Assembly: GCA_016787415.1 (NCBI GenBank) | Contig: JAEUUT010000092.1 | Span: 21,470-85,469 of the forward strand | Reading direction: 5' to 3' | Origin: Saprospiraceae bacterium | GTDB lineage: Bacteria; Bacteroidota; Bacteroidia; Chitinophagales; Saprospiraceae | Length of the DNA: 64,000 nt | Part shown: piece by piece, positions 15,478 through 24,544 of the stretch | Layout: each line of letters opens with the position of its first letter | Numbering within the stretch: position 1 is the first letter of the stretch | The notes under the pieces: generated by a model | The model's input: only the letters and a program-made list of their open reading frames with translations | Databases searched by the model: none | What the model was told of the DNA's origin: nothing | Program-made: the position numbers and the translations under genes

Positions 15478-16119
15478 GAACAACAAACTCCCAATTCGAA
15501 CCATCGTACTCCCCTCCTCTACTGCAATGTCCCAGTCGCCCGACATGCCCATGGATATTTCCCTGAAATATGGTGCTGCCGTAAAAAAATCGTGCTTCAG
15601 ACGGTCGAAGATGTTTTTTAATGTTTTGAACTCACTGCGCACTAGTGCCAGGTCGTCGGAGAAAGAAGCCATTCCCATGATGCCACAGATGCGGATATGC
15701 TGCATTTGCTGAAACTCTGGACTGCGTAAGAGCGCCCATGCTTCCGTTTCATCGAGCCCGAACTTGGTTTCTTCCTGTGCCACGTGAAACTGCAAAAGGC
15801 AGTCGATCACCCTGCCTGCTTTTTGGGCTTGCCTGTCGATCTCTTCAAGCAGACGCAGGCTGTCGACAGAATGAATCATCCGAACAAAGGGCGCCACCGC
15901 CTTTACTTTATTCGTTTGTAAATGCCCGATCAAATGCCACTGAATGTCGTCAGGCAGCGCAACGCGCTTTTCGAGCATCTCCTGTACGCGGTTTTCTCCA
16001 AAAATTCGTTGTCCTGCCTGGTACAGTTCCAACAGGCGCTCAGGCGGCTGCGTTTTGGAAACAGCCACCAACGTGACATTTTTTTGGGAAAGGCGATTTG
16101 CTAGTTCGGCGTAGTTCAT
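15472..16119 (-). CDS. YggS-type PLP homeostasis protein
   Basis: A 215-residue fold-type III PLP-binding protein (YggS/PROSC/PLPBP family), involved in vitamin B6 and amino-acid homeostasis. It carries LVAVSKTQPPERL with the PLP lysine, IFGENRVQEML, WHLIGHLQTNKVK, GIMGMASFSDD and EISMGMSGDWDIAVEEGSTMVRIGS. The ATG at 16119 gives MNYAELANRL, the normal start; the upstream frame to 16257 is not family-like. The protein ends LLFP; I would expect LLFG plus a few residues. The last codon and stop lie in the 47-bp repeat, so the repeat seems to have replaced the natural C-terminus. Confidence 0.92.
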   Translation of the reverse strand: MNYAELANRLSQKNVTLVAVSKTQPPERLLELYQAGQRIFGENRVQEMLEKRVALPDDIQWHLIGHLQTNKVKAVAPFVRMIHSVDSLRLLEEIDRQAQKAGRVIDCLLQFHVAQEETKFGLDETEAWALLRSPEFQQMQHIRICGIMGMASFSDDLALVRSEFKTLKNIFDRLKHDFFTAAPYFREISMGMSGDWDIAVEEGSTMVRIGSLLFP

Positions 16120-16123
16120 ACGG

Positions 16124-16131
16124 CAAAGGTA
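16124..16131 (-). promoter_or_regulatory. -7-type promoter box touching the yggS start
   Basis: The minus strand reads TACCTTTG, an exact match to TAnnTTTG, ending only four bases before the ATG at 16119. Transcription would begin at or inside the start codon, so the mRNA may be leaderless, or translation may begin downstream. Confidence 0.45.
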
Positions 16132-16264
16132 CGCGCACACCTTTTTTCCCGAAACATCTTTTCCAACATCCGATAGATCGTTTGAAGGAGGGAAAATTGA
16201 TAAAAAATTATTAAGTAAAGAAGCCTTAACGCGAGCATGTCTCTTGTTTTGAAGCAATTCACGC

Positions 16265-16272
16265 TACCTTAG
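16265..16272 (+). promoter_or_regulatory. -7-type promoter box for the giant repeat protein
   Basis: TACCTTAG followed by CGCC lies 37 bases before the ATG at 16310. It shares the extended core GCTACYTTAGCGC with the box at 4396. Confidence 0.4.
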
Positions 16273-16309
16273 CGCCCCGTTCACTCAACTCGAGCCGTTT
16301 ACACCTATT

Positions 16310-19300
16310 ATGCAGTATTTCACTCACACATCTGCTGATTCATCCCTTCGCATGTTCGTTCGTGTCATCCCTTTTCCCCTGATTTTATTCCTCTGTTTTT
16401 CTGTACAAACAGTCTCGTCGCAGGTGACCATCTGGCAGGAAAATTTTAGTGGCGCCAACCAGGGTTGGACTGCTACCTTTAATAACTGCGGCAACAATTT
16501 TGTGGCAGGTGTGGCATCCGGCGCACCCGCAGCGCCTACGGGCATTACCTACCCTTCTTTTCGCCTGAACGACGTGGAGGGCAACTGCTGTACAGCCAAC
16601 ATCAACGATGGTGGCGACAACGATGGTGAATGGGTTACCAACCCCATTGATATTTCCAACTACTGCAACATATCGCTTTTTGCCAACTGGGGCGCATCGG
16701 GGCCGATGGAATGCGATTACAATGCAGCCCCCAGTTATGGTTGCACGGGTACGCCTGCCGACAACGGCCACGACCAACTGGTATTCGAATACAGCATAGA
16801 TGGAGGCCCTTGGACACAGTTCTATTATGTGTGTGGCAGCGGCGCCGACCAATCGGTGCCAGGCTTCGCTATCGGCGGCGCTTCCGGCGACCCGGGCAGC
16901 AGCGGTACGGCAACTGCCACTGGCCTGAATGGAGGTACCATACAAATCCGTATTTCCGGCGCCAACAAAGCCAACGACGAGTTTTATTTCTGGGATAATG
17001 TGCGTGTGAGCGGTATTCAAAAACCGACCGTTAACCAACCAGCAGACATTACCGTTTGTACCGGGCAAAATGTGGTAGTGCCTGCATTCACCGGAACAGG
17101 TATGCCTGCGCCTACCTACACCTGGACGAATAGCAACCCCGGTGCCAGTGGCATTGGACTGGCTGCTTCCGGTACGGGTAACATCGCTACTTATGCCTCT
17201 CCTTCCGGCGTAACTACGACACGGGTAGGCACTATCACCGTAACGCCCACTTCGGCGGGGTGTCCCGGTGACCCGGTAACATTTACGATTACGATCAATC
17301 CTGGTATGATGCCTACCTTGGGTACTGCCGATCTTTGCACCAATTCCGGCATTTTTAGCCTGAACAATATCCGCGACCCGCTGGTACCAACCGGCACCTG
17401 GTCGGGGCCGGGCGTGACGGGTACCAACTTCAACCCTTCTGCTCAAAATGGTGTGGTAAACCTAACCTTTACACCTACAGGTGCATGTGCAGGCCCGCCC
17501 GCTATGACTACGATTACAGTATCGCCAGCGCCTACTGCGTCGTTTAGTCCTACCACGCCGGTTTGTTCCGGCTCTGATGCTACACTGACGATCAATTTTA
17601 CCGGAACAGGCCCCTGGAATTTTAACTTGCTGGCGGGCGCTGTTCCGCTGGGGAGTTTTACGGCCAATTCGACCCCGTTTCAGGTACAGGTGACGCCAAC
17701 CGGAAATACCACCTATAATTTACAAGGGCTGATGGATGCCAATTGTAGTGGCGCCAATGCGTCTGTGCTACAAACGGTTACGGCTGCGCCCACCGGCGTG
17801 CTGAGTCTGGTGGGTAGCAACAATATCTGCGAGGGCCAAAATGCTACTATCTCGGTCAATTTCTCTGGCGGTACTGCGCCCTACACATTTGTGTACGCTA
17901 TCAATGGTACCGATCAGCCGCCACTGACGACTAACCTGGATCCGTTCCAGTTTCCTGTCCAGATTACGGAGTTTTCCATGATTACGCTCACCAGCGTCAC
18001 TGCCAGCGGCTGTACTGGTACGGGGTCGGGAACTGCCAATGTAAATATGAAGCCTACGCCTACCGCCGCGCTCACGCCAGGAAATGCGACTATTTGCAAT
18101 GGTCAATCGATTCCGCTCGAAGTGGTACTGACCGGAACGCCTCCATACACCGTCATTTACAGTATTAACGGCGTAAGCCAAACTCCGGTCAATACGGCTA
18201 CCTCTTTCTTCAACATCAATGCGGCGCCAACCAGTGGTGTGAATACTTATACGCTAGTCAGTGTTACAGGCTCAAGTTGTGCGGGTACTGTGACCGGCAC
18301 CTTTGTGGTAACTGTCGGGTCGCCACCAACGGCTACGCTCTCGGGGGGCGGGAATGTTTGCCAGGGGCAGTCGGCCAACTTGACCGTTACTTTTTCAGGC
18401 ACCGGACCTTATACGTTTAATTACACGGAAAATGGAACAGCCAAACCGGCTGTTACCACCTCTTCGAATCCTTATTCACTGGCCGTAACACCTTCTGTTG
18501 ATGCAAGTTATGTACTGACCAGTGTAGATGTAAGCGGTTGTGTCGGCACGGTGTCCGGCTCTGCTTCCGTTACAGTAAGTACCGCTCCCAGCGGTCAGTT
18601 GCAGAACGGAGGAAATCTGGTTTGTGGCGGACAAAGCGATACCCTGCATTTCGATTTTATGGGCCCCGGGCCGTACACATTTGTGTATTCGGTGAATGGC
18701 GTCAACCAGCCTCCTATTACTACACCGAACACTACCTACGTGATTCCGGTAACGCCACCGATCGGCATGTACGATTATGTGCTGGAGAGTGTTTCAGGGC
18801 CAGGTTGCCCCGGGTTTGCTGGTGGAACATATTCACTGGAAGTGACCGGTTCTGTTACGGCTGCTTTTAGCGGAACAGATACGGTTTGTGCAGGAACGCC
18901 TACCAACCTCACTATTAATTTTACTGGGGTCGGGCCATATACGGTTGACTACACGGCAAATGGTGTGGCACAAACGCAGATTATTACGACCAACAACCCG
19001 CACGTTTTTTCAGTGACGCCGGCGTCTACTACCTCCTATTTGCTCACAAACGTGAGTTCGGGTGGCTGTAATGGAACTGTTTCCGGAAACCCGGTAGTAA
19101 CAGTTGCAACCGCGCCAACGGGCCTTGTTTCCGGTGGCGAACAGATTTGCACGAATGGCCCAGGAACAACGATTGATTTTACTTTTACTGGCCCTGGGCC
19201 GTACACGTTTGTATATTCTGCCAACAATGTGGCGCAGCCGCCTATTACGACCAATAATCCGAACTATTCAATTCCGGTCAGCCCTACCTCCGGCACGATT

Positions 19301-22300
19301 TACAGGCTGGTGAGTTTGACGAATGGTCAATGTACCGGCACAGTAAATGGGCAGGCAATTGTTTTTGTATTTACACCTCCTACGGCTGTACTTTCCGGAA
19401 GCAATACTTTTTGCAATGCTGTGGATACGAGCGTAATGATCGATTTCACTGGTACACAACCATTTATCGTTGTTTACAGTATCGACGGAGTGGTGCAGCC
19501 ACCGGATACCACTTTTGAAGACCCGTACTTTATTCCTGTAAGCACCAATACAACCACGATATATGAATTATTGAGTGTGGAATCTCCCGGGTGCACAGGT
19601 GTCGCACAAGGCAGCGCTACCATTACGATCAACTACCCGCCCTCTTACACCAACCTGCAACTGAGTTGTAATTCCTTACAAAATAATTACGTCGTTTCTT
19701 TTGAGGTGTTGAATGCCACACTGCCTCTTACGTTGGTGTCTGGTTCGGTTCCGGGAACATTTACCGGCAATATTTTTACCAGTTCGTCGATACCGCAAGC
19801 CAACAGTTACAGTTTTGTGTTTCACGATGCCAACAATTGTGGCGACATTACTGTAAGCGGCCCGTCTACCTGCAACTGTGTGACCAGTGCCGGCACCATG
19901 GATCTTACGGATACGATTGAAGCATGTGTCGATGGCACGGCGACGGCTGTTCATAACAATAATTTTATTGACGACGGGAATGATGTGCTGCGTTTTATTC
20001 TACATACCAACCCGGCAAGCCCGGTGGGTACAATTCTGGCCTGGAATACTACACCTTCGTTTACGTTCCAGCCAGGCATGCAGGCAGGTGTGACCTACTA
20101 CATTTCAGCAGTGGCAGGCAATCCTGACGTTAGCGGCCATGTAGATTTTGCTGATATTTGCGTAAAAGTATCGCAAGGCACCCCTGTGATATTTCGGCCT
20201 TTGCCTACAGCCACGTTGGGGGCAGATGGCAGTGTATGTGCAGGAAATCAGTTTCTAATTCCGGTTACCCTCACTGGGGTTCCACCATATGCACTGACCT
20301 GGGCACTCAATGGTGTGCAACAGCCTACACAAACAGGAATACCTAGTTCCAGTTTTCAGTTGGCCATTCAACCGGCTGTAAATACTACGGTAACGCTGGT
20401 GTCTGTAAGTGATGCTCGTTGTATGGCTGCGGTGACAGATACGGCTGTGATAACAGTCAATACCGCGCCACAAATTCAGAACCTCAACATCAGTTGCAAC
20501 CTGACTACGCAGACATATGTTGTGCAATTTATTGCCATTGGTAACGCACCATTTAATGTCAGCGGTCTTCCTGGCGCATTTGTAAACGACACATTTACGA
20601 GTTTACCCATTCCGAATGTAACGGATTATTCATTCCAATTGACAGATGCAAACAACTGTGGGCAGACTTCGGCAATGGGGATGTCTAATTGTAGTTGCCT
20701 GACAGCCGCAGGCGTAATGGATCAGACGCCTGTAACAGTTTGCTACTCCGATTTGCTTACCGTAGCAGCCACAACCCTGGATACGCTCGACCCCAATGAT
20801 GTGCGCATGTACATCCTGCACGACCAGCCGGGCGAAACGCCTATAGGTACCATTTGGGCCTGGAACAATGTGCCGGAATTTACCTTCCAACCTGGGATGC
20901 AAACGGGCATAACGTATTATGTGTCGGCTATTGTCGGCAATCCGGATGGAAACGGGCTGATCAACCTGAACGATCCCTGCCTGGATGTGGCAGAAGGTAC
21001 GCCGGTTGTTTTCAACGGTCTGATTGGTACGCTTGGTTCATTTGATACGCTGGTATGTCCGGGAACGCCGCTGCAACTTACCGTGAACTTTGCGGGCACA
21101 ACGCCATTCTCCTTTACTATTACCAGAACTGGCAGTACAGATACCACTTTTACGGGTATTGGTGATGACTCGTTCACCTGGACGATTGCACCTACTCAAA
21201 GCACAACCATACAACTGGATTCTGTGAGCGATCAGTATTGCACGGATGGAACTGTTTCTGGCATTGTCAATATTGCAGTTGCAAGCAGCCCGAGCATTCA
21301 GAATGTGCAAACGGTCTGTGACGAAAATACCGCTACCTACACGGTTACCTTTGATATTGTTGGCGGAACAGCGCCCTTTACTACTTCTGGCAATACGGGT
21401 ACTTTGACGGGCACACAGTTTGTCAGCGACCCAATACCGTTTAATGCAGGCTACAATTTTATTGTGCAAGACACCTTCAACTGTTCACAGGATACACTTG
21501 CAGGCGCTTCTCCATGTTCGTGTACCACACTTGCAGGTACCATGAACACGGCTTCCCAGACATTGTGTGATGGATTTATGGCCACATTCACTGCGCCCAC
21601 TGGAACTGTGCTGGGCGCGGGAGATGTATTGGTTTATTACCTGGTGACTGGCGGTGCTACTCCTGCTACCTGGACCGTAGTGGACAGTAGCAGCACACCG
21701 CAGTTCAACTTTAACAGTACCACAATGACCAGCGGAACGGTTTACACGGTAGTGGCCGTGGCAGGCAATCCGCAAGGCGCGGGTGTAAACCCAGCAGATC
21801 CATGCATATCCTTTACGCCCGGCCCCACGCTTACCTGGCGTGAACCAGTTACAGCCACCTTGTCGGGAGATACCACAATTTGTCAGGGCCAGGCTTTTTC
21901 GCTCAATGTCGATTTTACAGGACAAGGATTTTACACCTTGAATTATACGGCAAATGGAACCTCGAATACGGTGTCTACTACATCCAATCCGTTCCCGTTG
22001 ATTCCTATGACACCCACTGGAACAACTAACTACGTTCTGACCAGTGTAACCGGTGCTGGTGGATGTTCAGGCACGGTAAGCGGAATGGCAACAGTAACCA
22101 TCGCTACCCCACCCCAGGCTGTCAACGTGCAGACGACTTGTGATTTTGCTACCGAAACATTTACACTCACGTTTGACATCAGCAATGGTGCAGACCCGAA
22201 TTCTACATACACGGTATCAGGCGTGACGGGAACACTGACGGATACCACGTTTGTATCAGACCCGATTCCTTCCGGTGCATACAGTGTGATGATTATGAAT

Positions 22301-24211
22301 GCTGAAGGTTGCTCTTCGAAATTGGATGGTACGGCTACCTGTGTATGTACGACCAATGCGGGCGTTATGCCTTCTGCGCAGGTAAATGTTTGTTTGCCGG
22401 GGCAAGCAAACATTGCTGCGGCTACAGGTAGCAACCTGGATGGCGATGATGTGCTTCAGTATGTCCTCTATCAGGACGCGGCACAATTGCCACAAACGGT
22501 ACTTGCTGTCAGCAATACTCCTCAATTTACTTTGCAAAACGGTATGACTGCAGGAACTACATATTATGTGGCTGCAGTGGCCGGAAACGGACTTCCCAAT
22601 AATGGAGGTGTCGACATCAGCGACCCTTGCTTGTCCATTTCAAATGCTACGCCTGTTGTTTTCCACAACCCACCTACGGCCAGTCTGATGGGAACAGATA
22701 CTATTTGTCCAGGCGGCAGCGCAGCATTTCAGATCAATTTTACCGGAGCGGCGCCTTTTCAGTTTGTGTATTCGCTGAATACTTCGAATCAGCCGCAACT
22801 GGCAGCGCCTGGCACGACGTTTAATATCAATACCAGCAATGTGCAGGCCACACAAACTTTTGCTTTGGTATCGGTACAAGACGCATTTTGTGCCGGTACG
22901 GTTAGTGGTCAGGCACAAGTGGTTGTACGCCCGGTGATTGCTGCTTCTGTCAACAGTGATGTGACGATTTGTGCCGGTAATTCTACCACCCTGACGTTGA
23001 CCCTGACAGGCGCGACTACCTATAATGTGACCATTGGAGGTGGTGCATTGCCCATTCAACTGAGCAATATCGGAAGTGGTGCGCAGTTCGACGTTAGCCC
23101 TGGCGTCACCACTACTTACATGGTAACGGCCGCATCAGCACCGGGTAACACTTGTCCGGCAATTTTCGGGCCGAGCGCTACTGTAACGGTAACAACTTTG
23201 AGCGGCACGTCGACTGTCTCGGATTACAACGGGTTTAATGTCAGTTGCGCCGACGCCAGCGATGGCTCTATTACAGTAACCCCCAGCGGTGGAACTCCTC
23301 CGATTACGGCCGTATGGAATACCGGTGATACGGGGCTACAACTGAACGGACTGGATGCCAGAGATTACAGTGTGGTATTTACCGACCAGACAGGATGCCG
23401 CGACAGTGCAGACTTTACATTGACTGCGCCACCGGCAATTACGGTTGACTTTGCGGCCATAGAGCCTCGTTGTTTTGGCCAGAGCAATGGCAACGTGCTT
23501 ATTCGCGCAGTTACAGGCGGTTCGGAACCATATTCGATTTCACTGAATTCTTTCAATACCGTATCCGATACCTTCCCGATTCTGTTCCAACAATTAAGCA
23601 GTGGCACCTACAGTCTCGAAATTGAAGATGCCAATGGTTGTATAGCCGAAGAGGAAGTGGATGTACCCGCACCTGCCGAATTGATCGTAAATGTAGGACC
23701 CGATCAAAGCATTGCGCTGGGCGATAGCACCGTACTGGAAGGCCTGACCAATGCATCTGCCATCGATACATTCATTTGGTCGCCCATAGCACATCTCAGC
23801 AACCCGGATTCTTTGATAACCTACGTGCGGCCACTCAATTCACAGGTGTACACCTTGACAGTTAGAGATACTTTTGGATGTATCGCCCGTGATGAAATGC
23901 TTTTGGTCGTCCGCCGCGATAACCGGATTTTCGTTCCGAATATCATCAATGCGAATTCTACCGAAAATGACGGGTTCACTGTATTTGGCGGCCCTGAACT
24001 GGAAGCCATCCGGTCGCTGCGCATCTATGATCGCTGGGGAGAATTGTTGTTTGAAGGGCGTGATATTCCTAAAAACGACCCTACCATCGGCTGGCATGGC
24101 AAGGCGCGCGGCAAGGATGTAATGCCAGGCGTGTATATCTATATCATCGACGTAGTGATGTCGGATGGCAGCGAAGTGACGCTGACGGGTGATGTGACGG
24201 TGGTTAGGTGA
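16310..24211 (+). CDS. Giant multi-repeat T9SS surface protein with gliding-type C-terminal domain
   Basis: A 2633-residue secreted, adhesin-like protein. A signal peptide ends near VSSQ (an alternative ATG at 16352 begins MFVRVIPFPLI). A jelly-roll-like domain (about 40-240) has WQENFSGANQGW and WDNVRVSG. Many Ig/PKD-like repeats of 85-95 residues follow, with the pattern PTATLSGGGNVCQGQSANLT, FSGTGPYTFNYTENG and CVGTVSGSA. From about residue 1100 these combine with two other modules into a supermodule of roughly 300 residues repeated four times. SprB-like repeats (GSITVTPSGGTPPITAVWNTG) and a type-B T9SS domain (FVPNIINANSTENDGF, RIYDRWGELLFEG) end with GDVTVVR. Export through T9SS to the cell surface or medium is inferred. 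Confidence 0.92.
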   Translation: MQYFTHTSADSSLRMFVRVIPFPLILFLCFSVQTVSSQVTIWQENFSGANQGWTATFNNCGNNFVAGVASGAPAAPTGITYPSFRLNDVEGNCCTANINDGGDNDGEWVTNPIDISNYCNISLFANWGASGPMECDYNAAPSYGCTGTPADNGHDQLVFEYSIDGGPWTQFYYVCGSGADQSVPGFAIGGASGDPGSSGTATATGLNGGTIQIRISGANKANDEFYFWDNVRVSGIQKPTVNQPADITVCTGQNVVVPAFTGTGMPAPTYTWTNSNPGASGIGLAASGTGNIATYASPSGVTTTRVGTITVTPTSAGCPGDPVTFTITINPGMMPTLGTADLCTNSGIFSLNNIRDPLVPTGTWSGPGVTGTNFNPSAQNGVVNLTFTPTGACAGPPAMTTITVSPAPTASFSPTTPVCSGSDATLTINFTGTGPWNFNLLAGAVPLGSFTANSTPFQVQVTPTGNTTYNLQGLMDANCSGANASVLQTVTAAPTGVLSLVGSNNICEGQNATISVNFSGGTAPYTFVYAINGTDQPPLTTNLDPFQFPVQITEFSMITLTSVTASGCTGTGSGTANVNMKPTPTAALTPGNATICNGQSIPLEVVLTGTPPYTVIYSINGVSQTPVNTATSFFNINAAPTSGVNTYTLVSVTGSSCAGTVTGTFVVTVGSPPTATLSGGGNVCQGQSANLTVTFSGTGPYTFNYTENGTAKPAVTTSSNPYSLAVTPSVDASYVLTSVDVSGCVGTVSGSASVTVSTAPSGQLQNGGNLVCGGQSDTLHFDFMGPGPYTFVYSVNGVNQPPITTPNTTYVIPVTPPIGMYDYVLESVSGPGCPGFAGGTYSLEVTGSVTAAFSGTDTVCAGTPTNLTINFTGVGPYTVDYTANGVAQTQIITTNNPHVFSVTPASTTSYLLTNVSSGGCNGTVSGNPVVTVATAPTGLVSGGEQICTNGPGTTIDFTFTGPGPYTFVYSANNVAQPPITTNNPNYSIPVSPTSGTIYRLVSLTNGQCTGTVNGQAIVFVFTPPTAVLSGSNTFCNAVDTSVMIDFTGTQPFIVVYSIDGVVQPPDTTFEDPYFIPVSTNTTTIYELLSVESPGCTGVAQGSATITINYPPSYTNLQLSCNSLQNNYVVSFEVLNATLPLTLVSGSVPGTFTGNIFTSSSIPQANSYSFVFHDANNCGDITVSGPSTCNCVTSAGTMDLTDTIEACVDGTATAVHNNNFIDDGNDVLRFILHTNPASPVGTILAWNTTPSFTFQPGMQAGVTYYISAVAGNPDVSGHVDFADICVKVSQGTPVIFRPLPTATLGADGSVCAGNQFLIPVTLTGVPPYALTWALNGVQQPTQTGIPSSSFQLAIQPAVNTTVTLVSVSDARCMAAVTDTAVITVNTAPQIQNLNISCNLTTQTYVVQFIAIGNAPFNVSGLPGAFVNDTFTSLPIPNVTDYSFQLTDANNCGQTSAMGMSNCSCLTAAGVMDQTPVTVCYSDLLTVAATTLDTLDPNDVRMYILHDQPGETPIGTIWAWNNVPEFTFQPGMQTGITYYVSAIVGNPDGNGLINLNDPCLDVAEGTPVVFNGLIGTLGSFDTLVCPGTPLQLTVNFAGTTPFSFTITRTGSTDTTFTGIGDDSFTWTIAPTQSTTIQLDSVSDQYCTDGTVSGIVNIAVASSPSIQNVQTVCDENTATYTVTFDIVGGTAPFTTSGNTGTLTGTQFVSDPIPFNAGYNFIVQDTFNCSQDTLAGASPCSCTTLAGTMNTASQTLCDGFMATFTAPTGTVLGAGDVLVYYLVTGGATPATWTVVDSSSTPQFNFNSTTMTSGTVYTVVAVAGNPQGAGVNPADPCISFTPGPTLTWREPVTATLSGDTTICQGQAFSLNVDFTGQGFYTLNYTANGTSNTVSTTSNPFPLIPMTPTGTTNYVLTSVTGAGGCSGTVSGMATVTIATPPQAVNVQTTCDFATETFTLTFDISNGADPNSTYTVSGVTGTLTDTTFVSDPIPSGAYSVMIMNAEGCSSKLDGTATCVCTTNAGVMPSAQVNVCLPGQANIAAATGSNLDGDDVLQYVLYQDAAQLPQTVLAVSNTPQFTLQNGMTAGTTYYVAAVAGNGLPNNGGVDISDPCLSISNATPVVFHNPPTASLMGTDTICPGGSAAFQINFTGAAPFQFVYSLNTSNQPQLAAPGTTFNINTSNVQATQTFALVSVQDAFCAGTVSGQAQVVVRPVIAASVNSDVTICAGNSTTLTLTLTGATTYNVTIGGGALPIQLSNIGSGAQFDVSPGVTTTYMVTAASAPGNTCPAIFGPSATVTVTTLSGTSTVSDYNGFNVSCADASDGSITVTPSGGTPPITAVWNTGDTGLQLNGLDARDYSVVFTDQTGCRDSADFTLTAPPAITVDFAAIEPRCFGQSNGNVLIRAVTGGSEPYSISLNSFNTVSDTFPILFQQLSSGTYSLEIEDANGCIAEEEVDVPAPAELIVNVGPDQSIALGDSTVLEGLTNASAIDTFIWSPIAHLSNPDSLITYVRPLNSQVYTLTVRDTFGCIARDEMLLVVRRDNRIFVPNIINANSTENDGFTVFGGPELEAIRSLRIYDRWGELLFEGRDIPKNDPTIGWHGKARGKDVMPGVYIYIIDVVMSDGSEVTLTGDVTVVR

Positions 24212-24435
24212 GTGTTGGTGAGGGTTGATGAGGGTTGATAAAAAGGGTTGATGAGGGTTGATAAATGGCCACTCGATGAACGGGAATTCTTACCTACCCC
24301 GAGCGGCCACTTATCAACCCTCATCAACCTTATCAACCCTCATCAACCTTATCAACCCTCATCAACCTCATCAACCCTTATCAACCTCATCAACCCTTAT
24401 CAACCTCATCAACCTCATCAACCCTCACCAACACT
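24211..24435. repeat. Family-4 palindrome with 9-bp VNTR arms
   Basis: The outer 23 bases (24211-24233 and 24413-24435) are perfectly complementary. The left arm contains about four GGTTGATGA/GGTTGATAA units and the right arm about thirteen units of the complement (ATCAACCYT). The loop carries CGATGAAC and ACCCCGAGC, shared with copies at 35236 and 38637. The element begins on the last base of the stop codon of the giant gene. It is not a CRISPR array: units are 8-10 bp with no spacers. Confidence 0.92.
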
Positions 24436-24544
24436 TTAATATAACTTTAAGTCTCCGCGCGCCCGCGCCTCATAATTTTTTGGCTTCCTATTCAGTTAAG
24501 GAGTATTCTTTTCAATCAACAAAGCATACTTACAAAAACTGAAT
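24212..24544. other. Intergenic region: VNTR palindrome plus AT-rich leader
   Basis: This gap between two rightward genes holds the family-4 element to 24435, then about 110 bases in which the promoter of the metalloprotease gene should lie. No strong TAnnTTTG box was found there. Confidence 0.5.

Noticed and set aside
16385..17446. 353-residue open frame antisense to the first giant protein
   Set aside because: Composition is rich in Arg, Gly and His, and it lies opposite an obvious secreted protein domain.
24211..24435. CRISPR-like array in the ATCAACC repeats
   Set aside because: Units are 8-10 bp, contiguous, with no spacers and no cas genes; it is a short tandem repeat in palindromic arrangement.
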